Source of the DNA: Succinivibrio dextrinosolvens DSM 3072
GTDB lineage: Bacteria > Pseudomonadota > Gammaproteobacteria > Enterobacterales > Succinivibrionaceae
Direction: 5' to 3'
Assembly: GCF_900167015.1 (NCBI RefSeq)
Contig: NZ_FUXX01000007.1
Coordinates: 1-64,000 of the forward strand
Length of the DNA: 64,000 nucleotides
Shown here: positions 19,237-26,218 of the stretch, piece after piece
Layout of the letters: each line of letters opens with the position of its first letter
How positions within the stretch are numbered: position 1 is the stretch's first letter
Notes under the pieces: generated by a model
What the model was told of the DNA's origin: nothing
The model's input: only the letters and a program-made list of their open reading frames with translations
Database searches by the model: none
Program-made: the position numbers and the translations under genes

Positions 19237-19258
19237 ACAAGAACTAAAAGATAAATAG

Positions 19259-19417
19259 TTAAACGTGCATGTGTTTTACACGATCTCTTTCTTCAGCCTT
19301 TTTGCCATCATTGAAGCGATCTAGTGTTCCAACCAAATAGCCGGTTACGCGTCTAATTCTCTCGAATTTAACACCTTCACCAACAATACCATTACGAGCA
19401 TGTAGTCTAGTTTGCAT
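19259..19417 (-). CDS. detached glycyl-radical domain of class III ribonucleotide reductase (52 aa)
   Basis: This 52-residue protein contains the motif ERIRRVTGYLVGTLDRFNDG followed by KKAEERDRVKH. That is the C-terminal glycyl-radical segment normally fused to NrdD (E. coli Gly681 in RVCGYL, followed by FNAGK and RVKH). The radical glycine would be Gly26. A strong GAGAGG Shine-Dalgarno stands before the ATG at 19417. The gene begins 63 bases after the nrdD stop. It is in frame with nrdD, but three in-frame stops lie from the nrdD stop to its start, so simple readthrough is unlikely. The main NrdD chain lacks this segment. Inference: it works in trans with NrdD, as GrcA (YfiD) does for pyruvate formate-lyase. 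Confidence 0.85.
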   Translation of the reverse strand: MQTRLHARNGIVGEGVKFERIRRVTGYLVGTLDRFNDGKKAEERDRVKHMHV

Positions 19418-19465
19418 TGTTCACGTCCTCTCAAATAATAATAAAATTGCTGTAGATTTTTCAAT

Positions 19466-19487
19466 TGGTTAATAAAACTGTTAACCA
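19466..19487 (-). other. intercistronic hairpin after the nrdD stop
   Basis: TGGTTAA (minus strand, 19487-19481) pairs with TTAACCA (19472-19466) across an 8-base loop and overlaps the nrdD stop codon. No T run follows, so it looks more like a processing, stability or translational element than a terminator. Confidence 0.45.
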
Positions 19488-21745
19488 GTGCAGATGCATC
19501 CAACACCTAGCTTACGTAATCTTTCGATGCTTACGCCCTCGCCGTCCTTTCGACCGCATCTTGGGCATGTATCTCCGATAACACCTACGTAATTACATAC
19601 TGGGCAGCGGTCAACAGGATGGTTAATAGAACCATAATTTACACCGCATTCCTTCATATACAGAATTACGTCTTCGAAAGCTTTAACGTTCTTGGTTAAA
19701 TCACCATCCATTTCAACGTAGGAAATAGAACCTGCGTTACATAACTCATGGAATGGACCTTCAGTTTTAATCTTTTCTGCTGCAGATATTTCGTAGTAAA
19801 CAGGAACATGGAAGCTGTTAGTATAATAATCTCTATCAGTTACTCCAGGAATGCTTCCATATAGCTTTCTATCCAATTTTACAAAACGTCCTGACAGACC
19901 TTCTGCTGGGGTTGAGAACAATGAGAAATTCAGACCGGATTCAACCATCTTCTTGTCTGTTAACTCTCTCATATGTTTAATAATCTTGTAACCTAAATCG
20001 TAAGCTTCCTTACTTTCTCCATGATGCTTACCGATAAGAGCAACAAGACACTCAGCTAAACCAATAAATCCTACAGAAAGAGAACCGTTTTTAATTACAT
20101 CCTCAATTGTATCTTCTGGATTTAATTTTTCAGAGTCAATCCAAACACCCTGTCCCATTAAGAAAGGATAGTTTAGAACCTGCTTTTTAGCAATGATATT
20201 GAATCTATCCATCAGCTGATCGAAGACCATATATACCATTTTGTCTAGTGAATCAAAGAATTTGCTGATTGATCCATGAGCTTCAATAGCCAGACGAGGT
20301 AGATTTACAGTAGTGAATGACAGATTTCCACGACCAGGAATGATTTCCTTAGTCTTATCATAATAGTTTCCGAAAACACGAGTTCTGCATCCCATTACAG
20401 CAAGTTCTGTCTCAGGATGACCTTCCTTGTAATACTGCATGTTGTATGGAGCATCAAGGAAAGAGAAGTTAGGGAACAGTCTCTTTGCAGATACCTTACA
20501 TGCTAATTCAAATAAATCGAAGTTAGGATCACCTGGCTTGGTATTGATTCCATCCTTTACCTTAAAAATCTGTACAGGGAAGATTGGAGTCTCACCGCCA
20601 CCTAAACCGGCATCTGTTGCCATCAGAACATTCTTCATCAGCATTCTCTGTTCAGGAGTTGTTCCTGTACCATAGTTAATAGATGAGAATGGAACCTGAG
20701 CACCAGCTCTAGACTGCATAGAGTTAAGGTTATGAATAAGAGCTTCCATTGCCTGGTAAGTTTCTCTCTCAGTAAGCTTTAGAGCCTCGCTCATAACATA
20801 ATCTACATCAGAATCGATATTTGATGATTCATACTTTGAAAGAAGCTCTTTAACCTTACCTCTGATGATTGAAGAAACTTCATCTGACAGGCAGGTTTTG
20901 TGCTTAGCATAAAGCTCTTTGCACAGATCCTTTAATTCCTTTACATCTATATCATCATTTCTTAAGCAAACACATAAAACCTTACATAGATGCTTTGAGT
21001 ATGAAACTGCAACGTATGGAGCAAGGTCGTACTCAAATAAAGGAATAGACTGACCACCATGCTGATCATTCTGATTTGACTGAATAGCAATACAGCATAA
21101 TGCAGCAGCAGACTGAATTGACTGAGGCTCACGAAGGAAACCATGTCCTGTGCTGAAACCACGCTCGAATAAACCTTTCAGACTGATCTGACAGCAGTTG
21201 ATGGTTAGCATGTAGAAATCTAAATCATGGATATGAATATCGCCACGAGAATGAGCAATTGAATGCTCTGGACGTAAAACATATCTGCGAACATAGTCTT
21301 TAGCACCTTCAGAACCGAATCTTAACATCAGACCCATAGGAGCGTTTGCATCAATATTTGCATTCTCTCTCTTAAGATCCATGTCAGCAGTGCTCTTAGA
21401 GGTAAGATCTCTATAGATCTTTGTCAGGTCATTGTTATAAGTTCTGACCTTGGTTCTGTTCTGACGATACAGAATGAAGTTCTTGGCCTCTGCAGCCATA
21501 CCTTCTTTAATCAGAACCTTTTCAATAATATCCTGAGTATTTTCTACTGAAGGGGCTTCTAGATTCTGCTTCTCAATCTCGTTTACAACCTGACGTGTAA
21601 ACTTCTGTACGAGTTCTTCTTCATAAGCAGATGTAGATTTATCGTCTGGATGAGCTGAAATCAAAGATTTTCTAATTGCGTTGGATATCTTATCTTCGTT
21701 AAAAGAAACCTTTCTACCATCTCTTTTTACAATAAATCTGATCAT
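19481..21745 (-). CDS. nrdD: anaerobic ribonucleoside-triphosphate reductase main chain, lacking the glycyl-radical tail
   Basis: NrdD reduces ribonucleoside triphosphates to deoxyribonucleotides without oxygen. The 754 residues open with an ATP-cone (FIVKRDGRKVSFNEDKI). The ten-stranded barrel body follows, with QSIPLFEYDLAPYVA, MQSRAGAQVPFSSINYGTGT and GRGNLSFTTVNL. A four-cysteine zinc site comes near the end (CPVCNY, CPRCGRKDGEG). The protein then ends GVSIERLRKLGVGCICTG, so the RVxGYL glycyl-radical loop expected right here is missing. That loop is encoded separately just downstream. The end of NrdD and the start of the small protein share GEGVxxERxR, which suggests duplication followed by fission. 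The sequence resembles Firmicutes-type NrdD. Confidence 0.95.
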   Translation of the reverse strand: MIRFIVKRDGRKVSFNEDKISNAIRKSLISAHPDDKSTSAYEEELVQKFTRQVVNEIEKQNLEAPSVENTQDIIEKVLIKEGMAAEAKNFILYRQNRTKVRTYNNDLTKIYRDLTSKSTADMDLKRENANIDANAPMGLMLRFGSEGAKDYVRRYVLRPEHSIAHSRGDIHIHDLDFYMLTINCCQISLKGLFERGFSTGHGFLREPQSIQSAAALCCIAIQSNQNDQHGGQSIPLFEYDLAPYVAVSYSKHLCKVLCVCLRNDDIDVKELKDLCKELYAKHKTCLSDEVSSIIRGKVKELLSKYESSNIDSDVDYVMSEALKLTERETYQAMEALIHNLNSMQSRAGAQVPFSSINYGTGTTPEQRMLMKNVLMATDAGLGGGETPIFPVQIFKVKDGINTKPGDPNFDLFELACKVSAKRLFPNFSFLDAPYNMQYYKEGHPETELAVMGCRTRVFGNYYDKTKEIIPGRGNLSFTTVNLPRLAIEAHGSISKFFDSLDKMVYMVFDQLMDRFNIIAKKQVLNYPFLMGQGVWIDSEKLNPEDTIEDVIKNGSLSVGFIGLAECLVALIGKHHGESKEAYDLGYKIIKHMRELTDKKMVESGLNFSLFSTPAEGLSGRFVKLDRKLYGSIPGVTDRDYYTNSFHVPVYYEISAAEKIKTEGPFHELCNAGSISYVEMDGDLTKNVKAFEDVILYMKECGVNYGSINHPVDRCPVCNYVGVIGDTCPRCGRKDGEGVSIERLRKLGVGCICTG

Positions 21746-21978
21746 ACTTAAGTCCGTACTTCTAAAGAATATTTTTTTTCTTAAAAATTATATATTTAGA
21801 ATTTAAATATATATAATTCAACAAGTTAGTTATTCAAACATTGTCTATATTATGTACAATCAGCCCCCCTAATTCAAGGCAAAAAAATTCTCTCTCGCCT
21901 CTTGACAAAATTTTGTCTAAAATTAAATTCAGCTATCTTGACAAGAAAAAATGTTCTACAAATTATTATGTTAGGTGA
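21746..21978. promoter_or_regulatory. divergent nrdD / earP control region with a 14-bp palindrome
   Basis: This AT-rich gap separates divergent nrdD and earP. The plus strand has TTGACA at 21902-21907 and TAAATT 16 bases later. The perfect palindrome GACAAAATTTTGTC (21904-21917) overlaps that -35. A second TTGACA stands at 21938-21943. No NrdR box or FNR box (TTGATnnnnATCAA) was found by eye. Confidence 0.4.
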
Positions 21979-23028
21979 ATGAAGTTGATTGATGTTTTCT
22001 GTGACGTTATCGATAATTTTGGTGATGCTGGAGTTTGTTTGAGACTCTGTAGAGATTTTTCAAAAAAAAATTTTGAGGTTCGTCTCTTTTGTAATAATGT
22101 CAATATATTGAACAAAATCACAAATTCAGAAGATAATTCCAATCGATTTTTAAGCCTTTTATCATGGTCTGATAACATAAGTAGTTACACACCTTCAGAA
22201 GTAGTAATTCAGGCCTTCTCAGTAAGGCTTCCTGAAGAACTAATAAAAAAAATCAAAACCAAAAAATCCATTGTCGTAAATCTTGAGTATCTTACAGCTG
22301 AACCATTCGCTGAAGATTGCCATAAACTGCCTTCATATTCAGACGGAATAGAAAGTTACTTCTTCTTTCCAGGTTTTACCAAGAAAACTGGAGGAGTTGT
22401 AATAGAGGAGTCTTTCCTGAATAAAATAAAGAAAAAAAAATCTGAAGAATCAAAGAGTATTACTTTATTCAGCTATGAGAATGAGAAAGTTAAAACAGTA
22501 GTTAATTCATTAAGCAAAAAGAATTTAATTCTCAACATATTTGAAGGAAAAGGATTAAATAACTTTAATAACCTGTTTAAATTAAATCTTAAAACCGGAG
22601 ATCAGTTTAAGCTTAATGAAATTACAGTCAATGTTCTTCCTATGGTAAGTCAGGACGAATACGACTCTTATTTGATTGATTCGTACATAAATCTTGTAAG
22701 AGGAGAAGATTCAATTGTTAGAGCAATGCTTACCGGAAATCCATTCCTATGGCATATATATCCTCAGGAAGAGAATGCCCACAAAGTAAAAATAGATGCC
22801 CTTTTCGACAGAATGAACGAGGTATGTACAAATAAGGATGATGTTGAGAGACTAAGAAAAATAACTCTCAGCTACAACGGTTTCTCTGACTATTTAAACA
22901 ATATCGATCTTTTGGATTTCTACGACAGCTGGAAAAGACTTTCAGAGGAATGGTCCTCACACCTTATATCTTTAGGATCTCTAACCGACAATTTAATCGA
23001 ATTTCTAAAAACTAAGACTGATTTTTAG
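21979..23028 (+). CDS. earP: EF-P arginine rhamnosyltransferase EarP
   Basis: EarP attaches rhamnose from dTDP-rhamnose to Arg32 of elongation factor P, activating it to relieve stalling at polyproline. The N-terminus VFCDVIDNFGDAGVCLRL contains the two aspartates (Asp12, Asp16 here) that correspond to the essential pair in Pseudomonas EarP. RGEDSIVRAM near residue 249 holds the conserved glutamate and matches the family. Length is 349 (about 375-380 in better-known members). AGG stands close before the ATG. efp with Arg32 lies directly downstream, which strongly supports the call. Confidence 0.95.
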   Translation: MKLIDVFCDVIDNFGDAGVCLRLCRDFSKKNFEVRLFCNNVNILNKITNSEDNSNRFLSLLSWSDNISSYTPSEVVIQAFSVRLPEELIKKIKTKKSIVVNLEYLTAEPFAEDCHKLPSYSDGIESYFFFPGFTKKTGGVVIEESFLNKIKKKKSEESKSITLFSYENEKVKTVVNSLSKKNLILNIFEGKGLNNFNNLFKLNLKTGDQFKLNEITVNVLPMVSQDEYDSYLIDSYINLVRGEDSIVRAMLTGNPFLWHIYPQEENAHKVKIDALFDRMNEVCTNKDDVERLRKITLSYNGFSDYLNNIDLLDFYDSWKRLSEEWSSHLISLGSLTDNLIEFLKTKTDF

Positions 23029-23151
23029 AAAAAATGAAAAAAGATAAAAACAAAATACAATTTAAAACCAATTAATAGAGAAAAAAGTTGTCTAAAGATA
23101 GTAAACATGCCTTTAAATCTGTTAGAATGTCACGTTATATTTTCACTCTTG

Positions 23152-23157
23152 TATAAT
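23152..23157 (+). promoter_or_regulatory. candidate efp -10 element
   Basis: TATAAT at 23152-23157 lies about 180 bases upstream of efp with no clear -35. It falls within a small inverted repeat (CACTCT at 23144-23149 with AGAGTG after it). If used, the transcript would carry a long structured leader. Confidence 0.35.
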
Positions 23158-23234
23158 AGAGTGACATTCAGAAGATGCTCTGTGTAGTTCACACTAAGTT
23201 AGCGTTTAAATTGTTTAAATCAGTTTAATAGAAT

Positions 23235-23302
23235 GGCAGGGACCGCATAAGACATCATGAACAATATTTTTTATTGTTAATGGCTGGATTAATGTCCTTG
23301 CC
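23235..23302 (+). promoter_or_regulatory. candidate structured 5' leader of efp
   Basis: GGCAGGGAC (23235-23243) pairs with GTCCTTGCC (23294-23302), eight Watson-Crick pairs and one G-U. Inside, AACAATA (23260-23266) pairs with TATTGTT (23272-23278) around a T5 loop. The element ends 36 bases before the efp ATG. The rest of the 310-base gap 23029-23338 is AT-rich and shows no gene. I do not recognise a known riboswitch class. Confidence 0.45.
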
Positions 23303-23338
23303 TATAGATTTAAATTTAATTATTCAAAGGGTTTAATA

Positions 23339-23902
23339 ATGAAATTAGCTCAAGAAATCCGCACTGGCAACGTAATCATGTTAAATGGCAATCCTATGGT
23401 TGTTCAGAAGACTGAGTACAGCAAATCAGGCCGTAACGCTGCAGTTGTAAAAATGAAGTTAAAGAACCTGTTATCAAACGGTGGTACCGAAACTGTTTTC
23501 CGTGCTGACGACCGTTTAGATGACGTTGTTCTAGAGCGTAAAGAGTGCACCTACTCATACTACGGTGATCCACTATACGTATTCATGGATGAAGAATTCA
23601 ATCAGTACGAGATTGAGAAAGACAACATGGGTGATGTTCTAAACTACCTAGTTGACGGTATGGAAGATATCTGCCAGGTTACTTTCTACAATGGTAAGGC
23701 TATCTCTGTTGAGTTACCTATCACCATCGTTCGTGAAGTTGAGTACACCGAGCCAGCAGTTAAGGGCGATACCTCAGGTAAGGTTGTTAAGCCAGCTCGT
23801 CTAGCTGTAACTGGTTATGAAATCTCAGTTCCAGATTTCGTAAACATCGGCGACAAGATCGAAATCGATACTCGTACCAACGAGTTCAAGAAGCGTGTTT
23901 AA
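23339..23902 (+). CDS. efp: elongation factor P
   Basis: EF-P binds the ribosome between the P and E sites and speeds peptide-bond formation at consecutive prolines. The 187 residues match the family. The modification loop reads YSKSGRNA, with Arg at position 32, the residue that EarP rhamnosylates; species that use EpmA have Lys there. This agrees with earP immediately upstream. AAAGGG precedes the ATG. An intrinsic terminator follows, so the gene is probably its own unit. Confidence 0.98.
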   Translation: MKLAQEIRTGNVIMLNGNPMVVQKTEYSKSGRNAAVVKMKLKNLLSNGGTETVFRADDRLDDVVLERKECTYSYYGDPLYVFMDEEFNQYEIEKDNMGDVLNYLVDGMEDICQVTFYNGKAISVELPITIVREVEYTEPAVKGDTSGKVVKPARLAVTGYEISVPDFVNIGDKIEIDTRTNEFKKRV

Positions 23903-23928
23903 TTTTAATTTAAACATATCTTCACAAG

Positions 23929-23955
23929 GCCCATCTACACGATGGGCTTTTTTAT
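23929..23955 (+). terminator. intrinsic terminator of efp
   Basis: GCCCATC (23929-23935) pairs with GATGGGC (23941-23947) around a five-base loop and is followed by a T7 run. Confidence 0.9.
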
Positions 23956-24053
23956 TGTCTTTACAAAAATCCCATCTTTATTTTTAAATTCACATACACC
24001 TTATTCTTATTACAAAATAAATAATTGCTGTATAAATAAATATTCAACGTTTT

Positions 24054-24079
24054 TTGGTTGTAGAATTAGTTCAAACCAA
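24054..24079 (+). other. small inverted repeat in the efp-GNAT gap
   Basis: TTGGTT (24054-24059) can pair with AACCAA (24074-24079). It lies about 45 bases upstream of the larger structured leader and may be part of the same regulatory region; evidence is weak. The gap 23956-24122 otherwise shows nothing recognisable. Confidence 0.25.
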
Positions 24080-24122
24080 CCTAATCATGGAGTGTATTTT
24101 TGTTTAATTTAACTTCACTGGA

Positions 24123-24168
24123 GATTGTAGGCTAGCCGGGAGGTTTGCGTACAATCGGTAACCTCCCG
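24123..24168 (+). promoter_or_regulatory. candidate pseudoknot-type leader upstream of the GNAT gene
   Basis: Two perfect complementary pairs interlock. GATTGTA (24123-24129) matches TACAATC (24150-24156), and CGGGAGGTT (24137-24145) matches AACCTCCCG (24160-24168). This order gives either an H-type pseudoknot or two mutually exclusive hairpins. The segment is far richer in G and C than its surroundings and ends 42 bases before the GNAT start. I do not recognise it as a known RNA class. Confidence 0.5.
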
Positions 24169-24210
24169 CCATAAGGCAATTGCAGTTAACAATTTTCGGG
24201 AGTTTAAATA

Positions 24211-24840
24211 ATGAATAGAAATAACTACTGTCAGATACGTTTAGAAACAGCAGCAGACCACAGAAAGGTTGAGAATCTGATTAGAGAATCTTTCTGGAAC
24301 GTATATCGTCCTGGATGCAGTGAGCATTACGTAATCCATGTTCTAAGACAGGATACCTCTTTTGTGAAGGAGCTTGATTTAGTAATGGAAATGAACGGAC
24401 AGCTGATTGGACAGAACATGTTCATAAAAACCGTAATCAATGCTGACGATGGTCGTGATATACCGGTTCTGACAATGGGACCAATCTGTATAGCCCCTCA
24501 TTTAAGGAGAAATGGATATGGTCTACAGCTTCTGGATTACTCTCTTAAAAAAGCAGCCGAACTAGGTTATGGTGCAGTTCTTTTTGAAGGAGATATTGAA
24601 TTTTATGGAAAATGCGGCTTCAAATACGCCCGAGAATTCTCCATAAGATACCATGATCTTCCTGAGGATGCAGACTCATCATTCTTTTTATGTAAGGAGC
24701 TGATACTAGGTTATCTTAATGGAATAACAGGTATATATCAGACACCACAGGGATATTACGTTGAAGATGCTGATGTTGAAAGATTTGACAGCTCATTTCC
24801 ATCAAAAGTAAAAATGAAGCTTCCAGGACAACTGTTTTAG
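24211..24840 (+). CDS. GNAT-family N-acetyltransferase
   Basis: The 209 residues form a GNAT fold that transfers an acetyl group from acetyl-CoA. The acetyl-CoA-binding stretch is seen around residue 90-110 as MGPICIAPHLRRNGYGLQLL, containing the R/QxxGxG/A-type pattern RRNGYG. The following LGYGAVLFEGDIEFYGKCGFK is typical of YhbS-like members. The substrate cannot be read from the sequence. CGGGAG precedes the ATG. The gene stands alone between a structured leader and a terminator, at the left edge of the origin region. Confidence 0.85.
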   Translation: MNRNNYCQIRLETAADHRKVENLIRESFWNVYRPGCSEHYVIHVLRQDTSFVKELDLVMEMNGQLIGQNMFIKTVINADDGRDIPVLTMGPICIAPHLRRNGYGLQLLDYSLKKAAELGYGAVLFEGDIEFYGKCGFKYAREFSIRYHDLPEDADSSFFLCKELILGYLNGITGIYQTPQGYYVEDADVERFDSSFPSKVKMKLPGQLF

Positions 24841-24862
24841 TTTTCTAGATATAGCTTAATTG

Positions 24863-24915
24863 AATCTCACTTACAGAGTTTTCCATAACATATGTAAGTG
24901 AGATTTTAATTTTTA
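24863..24915 (+). terminator. terminator of the GNAT gene
   Basis: AATCTCACTTAC (24863-24874) pairs with GTAAGTGAGATT (24894-24905), a 12-bp stem, followed by a T-rich run. It separates the gene from the origin region. Confidence 0.85.
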
Positions 24916-24950
24916 GCTTCTCAAAACAGATTGTTAAGATCTTTTATATA

Positions 24951-24974
24951 AAAAAACACCTATATGTAGGTGTC
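24951..24974 (-). terminator. minus-strand hairpin with T run at the left edge of the origin region
   Basis: ACACCTA (24957-24963) pairs with TAGGTGT (24968-24974). On the minus strand the stem is followed by a run of seven T residues. No minus-strand gene is seen to its right, so it may block stray transcription leaving the origin. Confidence 0.5.
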
Positions 24975-25024
24975 AATTTCCACAAAAAACAGAAAAAAAT
25001 ATATGTTCAATATATTCAACAAGT

Positions 25025-25283
25025 TGTTAATAAGTCTGTGGAAAACTATTTGAAAATTTGATGAAAAACTTCTGAAAAAACAGTTGATAAATACATATAA
25101 AAAATAGTCTGTTGAAAAGTAGGCACTTTCCCACAGATTTTCCCACGATTACCACCATCTTATAAACATAGTTTTTTCTTTATAACTATTTGATTTAAAA
25201 TAAAAATATACACTTCCCACAGATTTTTCCTTCATAAAAATAATAAAAATAACATATATATAGATAATTAATATAAAGTTATT
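25025..25283. other. oriC: replication-origin module A (DnaA-box-like sites plus AT-rich stretch)
   Basis: The module has DnaA-box-like sites at 25037-25045 (TTTTCCACA on the minus strand, 8 of 9 to TTATCCACA), 25127-25135 (TTTCCCACA, 7 of 9) and 25213-25221 (CTTCCCACA, weaker). TTGAAAA-type repeats follow the first box, and an AT-rich tail of nearly pure A and T runs to 25283. It is homologous without gaps to module B, 852 bases to the right, with the box spacing (90 then 86) exactly kept. Its boxes are more degenerate than those of B. Origin function is inferred from position next to mnmG, the usual gammaproteobacterial site, and from the boxes. Confidence 0.7.
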
Positions 25284-25592
25284 ATGATTATGGAACGTAT
25301 TGTTTATTCACATAAAAATCAAAAAGAAAATTTGGAAAAAATGAATAATCCAGAAGAATTAATAAAAAGTCTTTCAAAACTTCATACAACGAAAATGGGA
25401 GAGGAAAGAATTAAGAGAAATCTTAATTTTTCAGAATGTGATGTTGTTGAGTACTGCAGACAGATAATAACTTCAAAAGAATGTAATATTACAAAACAGG
25501 GAAAGAACTGGTACTGTAGAAAGGATGGAATAGTAATTACAGTAAACTCATACAGTATTACCATTATTACAGCTCATATAGCAAAGAAGTAA
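25284..25592 (+). CDS. small DUF3781-like protein inside the origin region
   Basis: The frame encodes up to 102 residues. The core (LHTTKMGEERIKRNLNF, then TKQGKNWYCRKDGIVITVNS and TIITAHI) resembles the DUF3781 family, whose function is unknown. Starts are possible at 25284, 25290 or 25341 (MNNPEELIKSL). The last has GGA at a fair distance and would match the usual family length better. The gene lies between the two homologous origin modules. No terminator with a clear T run follows; a weak hairpin is at 25663-25686. Family assignment is from memory of motif shape and needs a profile search. Confidence 0.6.
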   Translation: MIMERIVYSHKNQKENLEKMNNPEELIKSLSKLHTTKMGEERIKRNLNFSECDVVEYCRQIITSKECNITKQGKNWYCRKDGIVITVNSYSITIITAHIAKK

Positions 25593-25877
25593 ATACACCT
25601 TAATTAGCCAGAAACACAATTCAAATCAGCATATCTTATGTATGCTCCAGCATAATCAGACCTCTTCATGTTGAGAAATATGAAGATTTCTAAAAAAAAC
25701 ATCTTTATTTGCTAATTAATTCAATGAAGATTATTTAAAGGATTAATAGATAAAAGTGATGATTTATAAGAAGTTAACTATCTTTCTAATTAGTTAGAAC
25801 TTTCTCTTACATTATTAATGCAAAAAAAATATAGATGAAAATCTCATTTTTTATAACTAATTTTGTAAAATATCACC
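25593..25877. other. spacer between the DUF3781-like gene and origin module B
   Basis: The spacer is AT-rich and has no gene. TCTTCAT (25663-25669) pairs with ATGAAGA (25680-25686), and AGCATA/TATGCT forms a second small inverted repeat just before it. Nothing else is recognisable. Confidence 0.35.
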
Positions 25878-26160
25878 TGTTAAAAAATTGTGGAAAACTT
25901 TTTGAAAACTATTTGAAAATCTTTTGAAAAATAGGTTGATAAATCTGTATAATTTTTAGGCTGTTAATAACTACGGCTTTTTCCACAATAAACCAACTAA
26001 AAACCACAGCTTTTTAAACAAAGTTTATTACAAATAATTATTTGATTTTTAAATAAAAAATTAATAATCCACAGATAATCAAAGCTAAATAATAATAAAA
26101 ATAAATATATATATATAAATAAATTAATAAGATCTTATTACTATTTTCGAAGCTTGTTTT
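25878..26160. other. oriC: replication-origin module B upstream of mnmG
   Basis: Three good DnaA-box-like sites stand at 25889-25897 (TTTTCCACA on the minus strand, 8 of 9), 25979-25987 (TTTTCCACA, 8 of 9) and 26065-26073 (TAATCCACA, 8 of 9). After the first box comes a series of TTGAAAA-type repeats, then GTTGATAAAT. After the last box comes a long A+T tract (26090-26130) suited to unwinding. Position immediately upstream of mnmG is the standard oriC locus in gammaproteobacteria. GATC sites are few, unlike E. coli oriC. It is the better-conserved of two homologous modules. Confidence 0.78.
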
Positions 26161-26218
26161 CTGTAGGAAAAATTAAAAAATTGATCATATAAATAGATCC
26201 GATCCTATAGGTTTGATG

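Noticed and set aside
19418-19480. Programmed readthrough or frameshift joining nrdD to the glycyl-radical ORF
   Set aside because: The ORF is in frame but three stop codons (TAA, TAA, TGA) precede it from the nrdD end onward, and it has its own strong Shine-Dalgarno and ATG.
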